From JANMZO01 sp963763135 (GTDB lineage Bacteria > Actinomycetota > Acidimicrobiia > Acidimicrobiales > JANYDT01), in NCBI GenBank assembly GCA_963763135.1, contig CAVXNJ010000010.1:620001-684000 (forward strand): 64,000 bases of DNA, in the 5' to 3' direction. Position 1 is the stretch's first letter. Each line of letters begins with the position of its first letter. The position numbers and the translations under genes were made by a program. The notes beneath the pieces are model-generated. The model had not been told where the DNA came from and did not search any database. It saw nothing but the letters and a program-made list of their open reading frames with translations. Positions 23,448 to 32,513 of this stretch are shown piece after piece.

Positions 23448-24197
23448 TCACCCATGCAGCCGGTTCGGCGGCTCGAGCATCGACTGCAGCGTCTTGATCG
23501 TCGGGAAGATGATCGGAAAGGATCCCGCTTCGAACCGCTCCAACGCATCGGCCGGGCGGACCCACTCGGCATGAACGAGTTCGCCATCGTCGGGGGTCGC
23601 ATCATGCGATGAGGGGACCTCGGCTACGAAGAAGCGGGCGTCGAAGCGCCGCGGCGGACCGATCGGCGTGATCCAGCGACTCCAGTACGTGAGATCCCGA
23701 GCGTGAACGACAAGGTCCTCGCGGTCCAACAAATCGAGAAACGACGCTGAGCCACTGTTCAGTTCCATCCGATGTTCGCTGAAACGCTCCCGGGTGGCGG
23801 TGTCGTCGAAGTCGACCCAGGAGCCCTCGCGGTGTCTGGCCAGGAGCAACCCGGCTTCCTCGAACGCCTCCCGAATGGCGGCAACGACGTAGGCATCGTG
23901 TCCGGTCGGGTCGTCGGCGGCGTCGGGCGAGTCCACGGGCACCGACGGGTCGGCACCGGCAAAGACCGCTGCGGACGGGACTCCATCATGGCGAACAAAG
24001 CGAGTCGTGTTCGCCACCACTTCGGCGTCAGCGGGATCGACCGCGCCGCCTGGGAACACGTAGTGGCCCCCGACGAATACGGCATTCGGGCTCCGCCGCA
24101 TCATCAGTACCTCGCGCCCCCTCGGCCCGACCCGTTGGAGAACGACCGTTGCTGCAGGTCGAATGGGAACGGATTCGGGGGCGGGGGACGTTGACAC
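23448..24197 (-). CDS. Nudix hydrolase (NUDT7/19-like)
   Basis: This 249-aa protein starts at GTG 24197, directly behind GAAGGA. It opens with RPAATVVLQRVGPRGREVLMM; the Nudix box is split by an insertion, with VFPGGAVDPADAE near residue 50 and AAIREAFEEAGLLLAR near residue 100. This long spacing is the pattern of NUDT7/NUDT19-type enzymes acting on CoA or related diphosphates; residues 150-230 (YWSRWITPIGPPRRFDARFF) fit that group too. The frame continues upstream through a 57-bp DNA duplication, but that part has no family match and I left it out. Confidence 0.85.
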   Translation of the reverse strand: MSTSPAPESVPIRPAATVVLQRVGPRGREVLMMRRSPNAVFVGGHYVFPGGAVDPADAEVVANTTRFVRHDGVPSAAVFAGADPSVPVDSPDAADDPTGHDAYVVAAIREAFEEAGLLLARHREGSWVDFDDTATRERFSEHRMELNSGSASFLDLLDREDLVVHARDLTYWSRWITPIGPPRRFDARFFVAEVPSSHDATPDDGELVHAEWVRPADALERFEAGSFPIIFPTIKTLQSMLEPPNRLHG

Positions 24198-24210
24198 TCC
24201 TTCAACATTG

Positions 24211-24324
24211 CCACGGCCCACCACATGAGCCACAACCCAAACAGTCGAGCCGACCACAACAGCACAGCCACGACCCACCACATGAGCCACAACCCAAACA
24301 GTCGAGCCGACCACAACAGCCCAG
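24211..24324. repeat. Tandem duplication of a 57-bp intergenic unit
   Basis: Positions 24211-24267 and 24268-24324 are copies of the same 57-base unit with two differences, followed by the first bases of a third copy. It lies in the 183-base spacer between the divergent Nudix and HtrA-like genes. It contains no clear inverted repeat. Confidence 0.9.
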
Positions 24325-24380
24325 CCACGGCAACCGATGGGCAGCGCGATTTGACGCGGAGGGCGAACTACCGTTGAGGG

Positions 24381-25670
24381 GTGGCCACCGATTCCGACAA
24401 CTGGACGCCAGACGCTGCCGACTGGTTGTCGGAGAGCGTGGAGTCGGGCCCGTTCGAGGCCAATGGCAACGGTGCGGCCTGGCGACGGCCGGGGGTAGAC
24501 CTGGCCGCCAACTCGGTGAGTGCTGCCGATCCCGGTCTCACCGGCCCCCAGATCTTCGATGATCCACTCGAAGAATCCGTCCCGGTCTCTGGTTCAGTTC
24601 CTGCCGGTCGGTCACCCGGTGCGTCGACCGCCACGACGGGCGCCCCGGTTGCTCCCGCAAGCCGCAAAGATCGCAAGAAGATCAAAGGCCAACGCGTCGC
24701 GGCACCGGCCAAGGCGGGCCCCGCTCAGCGGCCCGCGGGTCCAGGTCCGGGGTCACGGCCAACCGGTTCGGGAAAACCTCCACGTCGCCGACGCCGTCGT
24801 CGCCGCATGCGCATACTTCCACGATCGGTACTCGGGATTTCGCTGATGATCCTCGCGGCCGGTCTCGGCGCCGCCGTCAGCGGCACGGTGTTGTTCATGC
24901 GCTACGAATACCGACGCGACCTTTCCGATGCCTATATCAAGGGGTTCGACCAACGGGTGAAGTTGAGTACCGACGCCGTTATTGCAGAAGGTCAGAACGC
25001 GCAGGCTCGGATCCAGACCGAACTCGGGCCGCTGCTGAAGCAGGCCGCAACCGGCGACACGTTGGTCCGGATCCTCACCGAGGCCAAGGCTTCGATCATG
25101 ACGGTGCAGACCTTCAACGAGGCCGGAGTACCCGTCGTCGGTACCGCGTTTGTAGCAGCGTCCGACGCCGAGAAGTCGTTCCTCATCACGTCGTACTCGG
25201 TTGTGAAGGCTTCGGTCGTGAAACCCGGGCCCGCCATCACGGTCCGCATTGATGGGACCGACCTGCCCGCCACACTGTGGACCTGGCAGGAAGAACGTGA
25301 CCTCGCGCTGCTCATCGTGAACAAGGGGGCGTTGCCGAAGCTTGAGTGGGCCGCTCCGGCCGACACCAAGATGGGCTCGCAGGTCTTCGCCATCTCCGCG
25401 TTGGGTACCGATGGTGGCGCCGTCACGAGCGGGTTCGTCGCCGACGTCTCATCATCGGGCATTCAGCACTACGCCCCGATCGGAACGGCTTTCCAAGGTG
25501 GTCCGATCGTCAACGACCGGGGCCGTGTCGTGGCGATCGGTTCACAGAACTATGCACCCCTAGGATTCACGTCGACCGGTGTGTGGTTTGCTCCATCGAT
25601 CCGTGCTGCATGTGAACAGCTGTTGAAGTGCCCCTCCGGCCAGGTCACCGGCGCAGGCACCCAGCGCTAG
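24381..25670 (+). CDS. Membrane-anchored HtrA-like protein lacking catalytic His and Ser
   Basis: The product is 429 aa from GTG 24381. Residues 1-145 are a cytoplasmic Pro/Ala/Ser-rich tail ending in a block of nine Arg/Lys; one membrane span follows (VLGISLMILAAGLGAAVSG). Residues 235-410 have a trypsin-like fold close to HtrA: VGTAFVA, FLITSYSVV, EERDLALLIV, FQGGPIVNDRGRVVAIG. The Asp is kept (RDLALL), but the His of the usual NHVV reads YSVV and the Ser of GNSGGPL reads FQGGPI. It should therefore not be a protease. A binding or regulatory role outside the membrane is likely. Confidence 0.8.
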   Translation: MATDSDNWTPDAADWLSESVESGPFEANGNGAAWRRPGVDLAANSVSAADPGLTGPQIFDDPLEESVPVSGSVPAGRSPGASTATTGAPVAPASRKDRKKIKGQRVAAPAKAGPAQRPAGPGPGSRPTGSGKPPRRRRRRRRMRILPRSVLGISLMILAAGLGAAVSGTVLFMRYEYRRDLSDAYIKGFDQRVKLSTDAVIAEGQNAQARIQTELGPLLKQAATGDTLVRILTEAKASIMTVQTFNEAGVPVVGTAFVAASDAEKSFLITSYSVVKASVVKPGPAITVRIDGTDLPATLWTWQEERDLALLIVNKGALPKLEWAAPADTKMGSQVFAISALGTDGGAVTSGFVADVSSSGIQHYAPIGTAFQGGPIVNDRGRVVAIGSQNYAPLGFTSTGVWFAPSIRAACEQLLKCPSGQVTGAGTQR

Positions 25671-25784
25671 AACTCACACAACGCCAAAACCTCACACAGA
25701 GCTAAATCTCACACAGAGCTCAAATCCACACACCTTCGGGTCGCGTCGGATGAGCGCGCGACGCTCGTCGGGGCGAGGCGATGT
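25671..25784. other. Short repeats between convergent genes
   Basis: The spacer holds imperfect repeats of CTCACACAGAGCTAAAT-type text at 25678-25735. A 17-bp exact tandem duplication (25771-25787 and 25788-25804) covers the stop codon and last codons of the PBP gene. No terminator hairpin is seen. Confidence 0.6.
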
Positions 25785-28172
25785 TCAGGGCGAGGCGATG
25801 TTCAGGGGAATCGGGGTAACCACGGTCTCGGTCGGGACCCCGGGATCGGGCTGTGTAGGTGCGGTCGGCAGCGGCGCCGCCGGAGTCACGGGCGTCGGCT
25901 CCGGATTGACAACGGGCGTGTCCTGCAGCGGTGCCGGTGGCGGCATGATCGCGCCCCCGCCGAGTGAGACGACCGCGCTCGTTGCATCGGTCGATCCGAT
26001 CTTCTTGCGCACGCCGAGATCGAAGCCTTCACGTTGCTTCTTCTTGATCAGTTCCTTCGTGCTGATGACCACAGGACGCTTGATCGGCGCCGGTTCGTCG
26101 AAATTGGTGGGCGCGATGCCGTTCATGGCCTGCTTCATGTACGCACCCCACGTCGCCGCCGGGATGGTGCCACCGGCCACGCTGCCGACACCCAGAATGT
26201 TTCGAAGCGGCCGGGGACTGTCTTTGTAGCCCATCCACACCGCGGTGGAGAGCGTCGGCGTGTAGCCCACGAACCAGGCGTTTCCGTAGCCCTGTGAGGT
26301 TCCGGTCTTTCCCGCCACCGGGCGGTCACCGAGTGCGGCACGTTTACCGGTGCCACTGCTCACCACGTCTTGAAGAACGTTCGTGACGTTGTCTGCCACC
26401 GATTGCTTCAGCACCTGCTTCGGCGTGCGCGTGATGTTGTTCTCCAGCTCTTTGCCGCTGCCGTCGACGACCGTGAGAATCGGCGTGGCCGGGGCCCGCT
26501 TACCCCGACCGGCGAAGACTGAATAGGCGGCGGCCATTTCCAGCGGTGAGACGTCGATACCGCCAAGGGCATAGCTCGGACCGTGTCGGGCTGGGTCGTA
26601 CCAGGCACTTGTGATACCGAGGTTCTGAGCCATCTTCGCCACGTTCTCGATACCGACGATGTCGTAACCTAAGCGCGCATATGCAGTGTTGACCGACCGC
26701 ACCGTGGCCTGACGAAGGTCGACGTTGCCATACGACGCGCCCTCGTAGTTGTTGATGACGCAGCCCTTGATCGGCTTCTTGCAGCGTGGATCGACGTACT
26801 GCGCTCCGCTGATCACCTGGGTCGGCGGGATGCCCTGGTCGAACGCGGCCGACAGCACAATCGGCTTGATCGATGAGCCGGGCGACCGACCGGAGCCGCC
26901 TCCGTCGACGTAGTTCCTACCCGTGCATGTCGGTGCGAGCTTGGGATCGCGTCCGTTGAGCAGCTTCTTGAGCTTCTCGGGCGTGGGGCAGTCGCCGAGC
27001 GCGAGGTTCACCTGACCGCCTGCAGCGTAGAAATCGCGTCCACCGACGAGCGCCTTCACGAATCCCGTCAGCGGTTCAACCGAAACGATCGACATCTCCA
27101 GCTGCGCGTTCGTTTTGCCGAGCGCTTTCGCTGCAGTCTTCTCGGCTTGGTCCTGGAGGATCGGGTCGATCGTCGTACGAATCTGGAGGCCACCTCCGTA
27201 GAGCAGCGCTTCGCCGTACCGCGACACGAGATACCGACGCACATAGTCAACAAAGTACGGATACTTAGTTTTGACTTCCTGCGGCCCGAAAACGAGTGTC
27301 ACCGGCTTGCCCGGAGGCGGTGCACCGTCGGTATCGACCCAAAGTTCTTCGGCCAACGCTTCTTCGTACTGGGCTTCGTTGATGAACTCCAGATCGAGCA
27401 TCTGCTTGAGCGTCGTTTTCCGCTTGAACTCGGCGTTGCTGCGATTGCCCCGAGGCTCGTATTTGCTCGGTGCCGGAATGATGCCAACGAGCGTCGCGGC
27501 TTCAGACAGCGTGAGCTGGCTCACCGGCTTCCGGAAGTACACCTGCGATGCGGCCCCGACCCCGTACGCGCCGTTTCCGAGGAAGATGTTCGAGAGGTAT
27601 TCGAACAGAACATCCTCTTTCGTCATCTGCCGGTCAAGCCGGTTCGCGATCACTGCGATTCGAAGCTTGCGCCAGACCTTGTTGAAGTTGCGTTTCGCCG
27701 CCGTTGCATCCTGGTCGTTGATCGCACCAGTGGTGTCGTCGGGGTAGTACACGGCTTTGACGAGCTGCTGGGTGATCGTCGATGCGCCCTGCTCGGCCTC
27801 GCCCTTTTGCAGGTCGCGCCGTACCGCACGGACGAGACCGACCGCGTCGACACCGTTGTGCGTATAGAAACGCCGGTCCTCCGAGGCCACGACCGCGAGC
27901 CGCAGAACCTTCGGAATGTCCTTCTTCTCGATCGGAATGTTCGTCTCCACCCGACGGAACACGGTGAGCAGATCGCCGTTCGCGTCGTAGACGTAGCTCG
28001 GCTGGATCGGAGCCTGGGTCTTCTTGTCGGGAATCGTCACCGGAACCGGCGTGAACAACACGATGCCCAGCGCCGTCCCGATCATCGCCACGGGCACGAC
28101 CGTGGCAGTAAAGACGAGCACCGTCGTCGTCTTGATGAGTCGGCGAAGAAACCGCCCGATGGCCCGTAACAC
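25785..28172 (-). CDS. ponA: Class A penicillin-binding protein (transglycosylase/transpeptidase)
   Basis: This 795-aa bifunctional peptidoglycan synthase starts at GTG 28172. A membrane anchor lies at residues 15-40. The GT51 domain follows, with the catalytic Glu in ASEDRRFYTHNGVD, then GASTITQQLVKAVYYPDD and the KEDVLFEYLSNIFLGNGAYG helix. The transpeptidase has SSIKPI (SxxK), SVNTAYA (SxN) and AGKTGTSQGYGNAWFVGYTP (KTG). A Pro-rich tail of about 60 residues closes the chain. It polymerises glycan strands and cross-links stem peptides outside the membrane. A 17-bp duplication sits across its stop codon and another upstream. Confidence 0.95.
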   Translation of the reverse strand: MLRAIGRFLRRLIKTTTVLVFTATVVPVAMIGTALGIVLFTPVPVTIPDKKTQAPIQPSYVYDANGDLLTVFRRVETNIPIEKKDIPKVLRLAVVASEDRRFYTHNGVDAVGLVRAVRRDLQKGEAEQGASTITQQLVKAVYYPDDTTGAINDQDATAAKRNFNKVWRKLRIAVIANRLDRQMTKEDVLFEYLSNIFLGNGAYGVGAASQVYFRKPVSQLTLSEAATLVGIIPAPSKYEPRGNRSNAEFKRKTTLKQMLDLEFINEAQYEEALAEELWVDTDGAPPPGKPVTLVFGPQEVKTKYPYFVDYVRRYLVSRYGEALLYGGGLQIRTTIDPILQDQAEKTAAKALGKTNAQLEMSIVSVEPLTGFVKALVGGRDFYAAGGQVNLALGDCPTPEKLKKLLNGRDPKLAPTCTGRNYVDGGGSGRSPGSSIKPIVLSAAFDQGIPPTQVISGAQYVDPRCKKPIKGCVINNYEGASYGNVDLRQATVRSVNTAYARLGYDIVGIENVAKMAQNLGITSAWYDPARHGPSYALGGIDVSPLEMAAAYSVFAGRGKRAPATPILTVVDGSGKELENNITRTPKQVLKQSVADNVTNVLQDVVSSGTGKRAALGDRPVAGKTGTSQGYGNAWFVGYTPTLSTAVWMGYKDSPRPLRNILGVGSVAGGTIPAATWGAYMKQAMNGIAPTNFDEPAPIKRPVVISTKELIKKKQREGFDLGVRKKIGSTDATSAVVSLGGGAIMPPPAPLQDTPVVNPEPTPVTPAAPLPTAPTQPDPGVPTETVVTPIPLNIASP

Positions 28173-28248
28173 GCTGTTCAGTCTCCCAGAGCCGGGGAGG
28201 CTTTCGGCGGAACAGGGTTAATTCAAAGTTCGCTCTCAGCTTTGCTCG

Positions 28249-28282
28249 CTGTCAGGCGATCCCGGCTGTCAGGCGATCCCGG
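28249..28282. repeat. 17-bp tandem duplication upstream of ponA
   Basis: CTGTCAGGCGATCCCGG occurs twice head to tail in the spacer between the divergent ponA and selA genes. The unit has no inverted symmetry. Confidence 0.85.
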
Positions 28283-28334
28283 CAACGCGGATCCTCGGTG
28301 CAGAACCGAGCGCCTCCGATAGCGTGGGCGGATC

Positions 28335-29690
28335 ATGCGCCCTCCCTCCGTCGACTCACTCGCCCGGACTTTGGCGAAACGCCAGGATCTGGCCCGTCTG
28401 GGGCATGCGTCGTTGGTGGCGTGTGCGCGCAGAGCGGTCAGGGAAAACCCTGAAGACGCGGAGGCCGAGGCGCTCCGACAGGCCGGACGCCTGGCGCAAT
28501 CCCTGTCACGCCCGGTCATCAACGGCACCGGCGTGCTGTTGCACACCAACCTCGGGCGGGCCCCGATGATCGCCTCGCATGCAGATCGGCCGGGCTCCGA
28601 CTCCCACCCCGTGCGGTACTCCAATCTGGAGTTCGATGTCGTCCGGGGAGTACGGGGCTCGCGACGGACGCTCACGGAGGCCCTTCTCACGTCGCTGACC
28701 GGGGCAGAAGCTTCGCTGGTCGTGAACAACTGCGCTGCGGCGGTGATGCTGGCGCTCGCGGCCAACGCAGTCGGTCGCGGCGTCGCGGTCAGCCGGGGCG
28801 AACTGGTCGAAATCGGCGGAGGATTCCGAATACCCGACGTGTTGCAGGCTTCCGGGGCCCTGCTCGTCGAAGTCGGCACCACCAACCGAACCCGCCTGCG
28901 CGACTACGCGAACGCCGCATCTGCGGGTTCGGTGCCTGTTGCGGCAGTGCTGAAAGTTCACCAGTCGAACTACCGGATGGTCGGCTTCACCGAGGAAACG
29001 TCGCTCGCGGAACTCGTCACCCTCGGCCTTCCGGTGATCGCCGACATCGGTTCCGGACTGCTTGATTCGAACATGCCGTGGCTCGCGGCCAAGTCGGGAG
29101 AGATTCCCCGTCTTCCCTGGCTGAGCGACGAACCGGGCGCCCGCCAGAGCATTGCCGCTGGCGCTGAACTCGTGATTTTCAGCGGCGACAAGCTGCTCGG
29201 CGGCCCGCAGGCCGGAATCATCGTCGGGTCGAAGGCATTCGTCGACCGTTGCGCGGCCCATCCGCTGGCCCGCGCCCTTCGGCCGGGATCGCTCGTGATC
29301 ACCGCGCTTCAGGAGACGCTCTTGGCGTACGCGCGCAACGATGCGGCGTCGATCCCGTTCTGGCACATGGCAACGACGCCGGTCGACGCGTTGCGAGCGC
29401 GAGCTGAGCGGATAGTCGAAAGCGTTCAGCGACCCGAGGTCGTTCAGGCGGTCGAGATGGATTCCGTTCCCGGGGGTGGCACGTTGCCGGACCGGGTCAT
29501 TGCGTCGTTCGGTGTTTCCATCGCCGGTGAGCACGCCGAGTCATTTCGCAGCGGCGAACCTACGATCGTTTGTCGAACGGAGAGCGGTTCCACGATGATT
29601 GATCTCCGCACGGTAGACGCCTTCGACGACGACATAGTCACGTCGGCAATAGTACGCGCACTTACAACCAACACTTCCGGGCAGGTCTGA
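28335..29690 (+). CDS. selA: L-seryl-tRNA(Sec) selenium transferase
   Basis: The 451-aa PLP enzyme turns Ser-tRNA(Sec) into Sec-tRNA(Sec) using selenophosphate. Family marks are VINGTGVLLHTNLGRAP near residue 61, NNCAAAVMLAL, KVHQSNYRMVGF, PVIADIGSGLL and the PLP-lysine segment IFSGDKLLGGPQAGIIVG near residue 280. The length agrees with SelA of other bacteria. The start is ATG 28335. The selB GTG start follows the stop after one base, so the two form an operon. tRNA-Sec is in the window at 2356-2451; selD is not. Confidence 0.95.
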   Translation: MRPPSVDSLARTLAKRQDLARLGHASLVACARRAVRENPEDAEAEALRQAGRLAQSLSRPVINGTGVLLHTNLGRAPMIASHADRPGSDSHPVRYSNLEFDVVRGVRGSRRTLTEALLTSLTGAEASLVVNNCAAAVMLALAANAVGRGVAVSRGELVEIGGGFRIPDVLQASGALLVEVGTTNRTRLRDYANAASAGSVPVAAVLKVHQSNYRMVGFTEETSLAELVTLGLPVIADIGSGLLDSNMPWLAAKSGEIPRLPWLSDEPGARQSIAAGAELVIFSGDKLLGGPQAGIIVGSKAFVDRCAAHPLARALRPGSLVITALQETLLAYARNDAASIPFWHMATTPVDALRARAERIVESVQRPEVVQAVEMDSVPGGGTLPDRVIASFGVSIAGEHAESFRSGEPTIVCRTESGSTMIDLRTVDAFDDDIVTSAIVRALTTNTSGQV

Positions 29691-29691
29691 G

Positions 29692-31488
29692 GTGGCATCG
29701 AGTTCCGCTGTCCGGGGCCCCGGTGAAAAGCACGTCGGGTCAACCCACGTGGTTGCGACGGCCGGTCACGTCGACCACGGCAAGTCGTCCCTGGTGCTCG
29801 CGCTCACGGGCACCGATCCTGACCGGTGGGCCGAGGAGAAGAAGCGGGGACTCACGATCGACCTGGGCTTCGCCCACACCACGCTCCCATCTGGCGCCGG
29901 AGTCGGCTTCGTCGACGTACCCGGCCACGTCAAGTTTCTCAAGAACATGCTCGCTGGCGTCGGAGCTGTCGATGCCTGCATCTTCGTCGTCGCCGCCACC
30001 GAAGGGTGGAAGCCTCAGTCGGAGGAGCACCTACGGATCCTGCAACTGCTCGGCATGAAGAACGGCATCGTCGCACTCACCAAGGTCGATGCGGTCGACG
30101 AGGAGTGGGCCGAACTCGCCCGGCTCGATGTCGCCGACCATGTCGCCGGAACGTTCCTGGAAGATGCGCCGATCCTTTCCGTAAGCGCGCATACCGGTAT
30201 CGGCATAGAAGAGCTTTGCGCTGCGCTCGATGAACTCGTGGCCCGGACCCCGCATGCGCTCGACCGTGGTCGTCCCCGCATCTGGGTCGACCGGGTGTTC
30301 GCCGCGAAAGGTGCTGGCACCGTGATCACCGGGACGCTGGCCTCCGGTACGTTCAAGCTCGACGACGACGTATTGCTCTTCGGTCCGACCGCAACCAAAG
30401 GACAATCAGCGCGCATACGATCTCTTCAGTCGCACGGCAAGTCGTTGGACGAGGTCGGACCGGGCAACCGGGTAGCGGTCAACCTCAGCGGCGTAAACCA
30501 CGAGGAGACCGGACGCGGCGACGCGCTCGTGCTTGCCCGCGACTGGCACCGCTGCACAAGGTTCGACGCGAGCATCACCGTACTTTCGTCGCTCGACCAC
30601 GACCTGACCCGGCGGGGTGCGTTCGCCGTGTATCTCGGTTCGGGCGAGCACACCGTGAACGTGCGGGTGCTGGGCACGACAACGGTGGCACCTGGCGAAA
30701 CCGGTTTCGTCCGCATCCATCTTCCAACCCCACTTCCCCTGATGCCCGGCGACCGGTTCATTCTGCGCGACCACGGTCGGTCCGCAACGATCGGCGGTGG
30801 GGAGATTCTCGACGTCGCACCGGTGCGAGCTGCGTCAAAAGCCAAGCCGTCGAAGGATCCGGCCCGGACCGTAGAAGAGCGCGGATGGATCGGCCTCGAC
30901 GAACTCACCCGACTCACAGGAGAAACCGCGTGGGCGGGGACGGTAGTGCAGGCGAAGTGGGCTGTGAGCGACGCCGCACTCGAGAACACGCTTGCCGCTA
31001 TCCGCACGAAGGTCGGCGAGGCGGGCGGACTCGGGCTCGATCTGGCGAGCCTCAACGAGCGGGAACGGCTCGTGCTCGATCGGTTGGCCGTCGAAGGGAT
31101 TGCGATCGAGAACGGCCGGCTACGGCAGGGCGAGGTTCGCGACCCCCTAGCCGACCACCCGTTTGTTGCGGCGTTGGAGTCAGCAGGGTTCCAACCGCCC
31201 GACGCGACCGGAGTGGACCGCGCAGAACTACGCGAACTTATTAAACGCAAGCTTGTCGTCGAACACGAGGGCATCTACTTTTCGCCGAAGGCCATCGCAG
31301 ATGCTGCAGCGGTGGCGGCCCGACTACTGGCGGAGAGTCCGGACGGTTTTACCGTCGGGCAGATGCGAGATGCCACGGGGGCGACCCGCAAACACGTGGT
31401 GCCACTGCTCGCGTACCTCGATGCCAACGGCATTACCCGGCGGCGCGGCGATCTCCGTATCGGCGGCAACCGCCTTCCAGCGCTGTAG
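29692..31488 (+). CDS. selB: Selenocysteine-specific translation elongation factor
   Basis: This 598-aa GTPase brings Sec-tRNA(Sec) to UGA codons that have a SECIS hairpin. G motifs are AGHVDHGKSSLVLALTG (G1), KRGLTIDLGFA (switch I), FVDVPGHVKFL (G3) and ALTKVDAVD (G4). Beta-barrel domains fill residues 180-370, and the C-terminal half (from about 390) is a run of winged helices including AATRKHVVPLLAYLDANGI-type text that binds the SECIS RNA. The start is GTG 29692, one base after the selA stop. It implies that at least one selenoprotein is encoded elsewhere in the genome. Confidence 0.95.
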   Translation: MASSSAVRGPGEKHVGSTHVVATAGHVDHGKSSLVLALTGTDPDRWAEEKKRGLTIDLGFAHTTLPSGAGVGFVDVPGHVKFLKNMLAGVGAVDACIFVVAATEGWKPQSEEHLRILQLLGMKNGIVALTKVDAVDEEWAELARLDVADHVAGTFLEDAPILSVSAHTGIGIEELCAALDELVARTPHALDRGRPRIWVDRVFAAKGAGTVITGTLASGTFKLDDDVLLFGPTATKGQSARIRSLQSHGKSLDEVGPGNRVAVNLSGVNHEETGRGDALVLARDWHRCTRFDASITVLSSLDHDLTRRGAFAVYLGSGEHTVNVRVLGTTTVAPGETGFVRIHLPTPLPLMPGDRFILRDHGRSATIGGGEILDVAPVRAASKAKPSKDPARTVEERGWIGLDELTRLTGETAWAGTVVQAKWAVSDAALENTLAAIRTKVGEAGGLGLDLASLNERERLVLDRLAVEGIAIENGRLRQGEVRDPLADHPFVAALESAGFQPPDATGVDRAELRELIKRKLVVEHEGIYFSPKAIADAAAVAARLLAESPDGFTVGQMRDATGATRKHVVPLLAYLDANGITRRRGDLRIGGNRLPAL

Positions 31489-31561
31489 TCCGACGGCAGG
31501 GACCGACCCGAGTTGGGTCCGGCTTGCACGCGGTGACCGAAGTCCGATCTACTACGTACCT

Positions 31562-32440
31562 ATGGGAGCACTTACAGGACGTGTAGCAATCATCACCGGA
31601 GCCGGACGCGGGATCGGGCGCGAACATGCGCTCCTCTTCGCCGCTGAAGGAGCCAAGGTCGTCGTGAACGACCTCGGCGGCGCCATCGACGGGACCGGCG
31701 ACGACCGGACCCCCGCCGAGCAGGTCGTCGAAGAGATCAAGGCCATGGGCGGTGAAGCCATCACCAACGCCGACGACGTGTCCGACTGGGAGGGTGGCCA
31801 GCGCCTCATCAACTCGGCCATCGAGGCCTTCGGCGATCTTCATGTGCTGGTGAACAACGCCGGCATTCTTCGGGACCGGGTGCTCGTCAACATGACCGAG
31901 GCCGAGTGGGACGCCGTGATCAAGGTTCACCTCAAGGGTCACTTCGTACCTACGCGCTTCGCGGCAACGTACTGGCGTGAGCGCACCAAGGCCGGTCATG
32001 AGGTCAAGGCGTCGGTCATCAACACCTCGTCGACCTCGGGCCTCTTCTCGAACCCCGGTCAGTCAAACTACGGCGCCGCAAAGTCCGGCATTGCCACGTT
32101 CACGCAGATCACCGCGAAGGAGCTCGCCCGCTACGGGGTTCGTTGCAACGATATCGCCCCGGGCGCCCGTACCCGCCTGACCCTTCAGACGCCAGGCCTC
32201 GGCGAGCGCATCGGCGCCCCCGAAGATGCCGCGAAGTTCGACGTCTGGGATCCGGCCAACATCAGCCCACTCGTAGCGTGGCTCGCGACCGAGGACTGCA
32301 CGGCTACCGGCCAGACGTTCCTCGTACAGGGCGGCGAGATCGGCGTGTTCCAGTCGTGGAAGATCAAGGACAAGGTCGACAAGGGCGACCGTTGGCAGGT
32401 CAGCGAAATCGGCGCCGCGGTGATGCCACTGCTCGGCTGA
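31562..32440 (+). CDS. Short-chain dehydrogenase/reductase (SDR)
   Basis: This 292-aa oxidoreductase starts at ATG 31562 (MGALTGRVAIITGAGRGIG). The NAD(P)-binding TGxxxGIG is in place, NNAGILRD lies near residue 97, and the catalytic Ser and YxxxK follow in NTSSTSGLFSNPGQ and NYGAAKSG. An acidic Asp in VVNDLGG suggests NAD preference. It resembles the SDRs of MFE-2/beta-oxidation type (INTSSTSG, VRCNDIAPGARTRLT). No Shine-Dalgarno is seen, so the mRNA may be leaderless. The substrate is probably a 3-hydroxyacyl compound or an alcohol; that is inference. Confidence 0.88.
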   Translation: MGALTGRVAIITGAGRGIGREHALLFAAEGAKVVVNDLGGAIDGTGDDRTPAEQVVEEIKAMGGEAITNADDVSDWEGGQRLINSAIEAFGDLHVLVNNAGILRDRVLVNMTEAEWDAVIKVHLKGHFVPTRFAATYWRERTKAGHEVKASVINTSSTSGLFSNPGQSNYGAAKSGIATFTQITAKELARYGVRCNDIAPGARTRLTLQTPGLGERIGAPEDAAKFDVWDPANISPLVAWLATEDCTATGQTFLVQGGEIGVFQSWKIKDKVDKGDRWQVSEIGAAVMPLLG

Positions 32441-32449
32441 GGTCTCCCT

Positions 32450-32498
32450 AGAGTGTGTGCGTTGGCTTAGTCCTGCACTAAGCCAATGCACACACTCT
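32450..32498. terminator. 22-bp hairpin between convergent SDR and tetR genes
   Basis: A 22-base arm starting AGAGTGTGTGCG pairs fully with its partner arm (one G-T pair) across a 5-base loop. It lies nine bases after the SDR stop and 15 before the end of tetR. It can stop both transcripts. Confidence 0.75.
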
Positions 32499-32513
32499 CT
32501 TGCGGGCGGCGGC

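Noticed and set aside
23448..24314. Longer N-terminus for the Nudix protein
   Set aside because: The extra 39 residues come from the 57-bp duplication; GTG 24197 has a good ribosome site and fits the family.
27147..28169. 340-aa plus-strand frame opposite ponA
   Set aside because: Antisense to the transglycosylase domain, no recognisable fold.
31163..31561. Upstream extension of the SDR frame into selB
   Set aside because: It overlaps the selB coding region in another frame; the SDR fold starts at ATG 31562.
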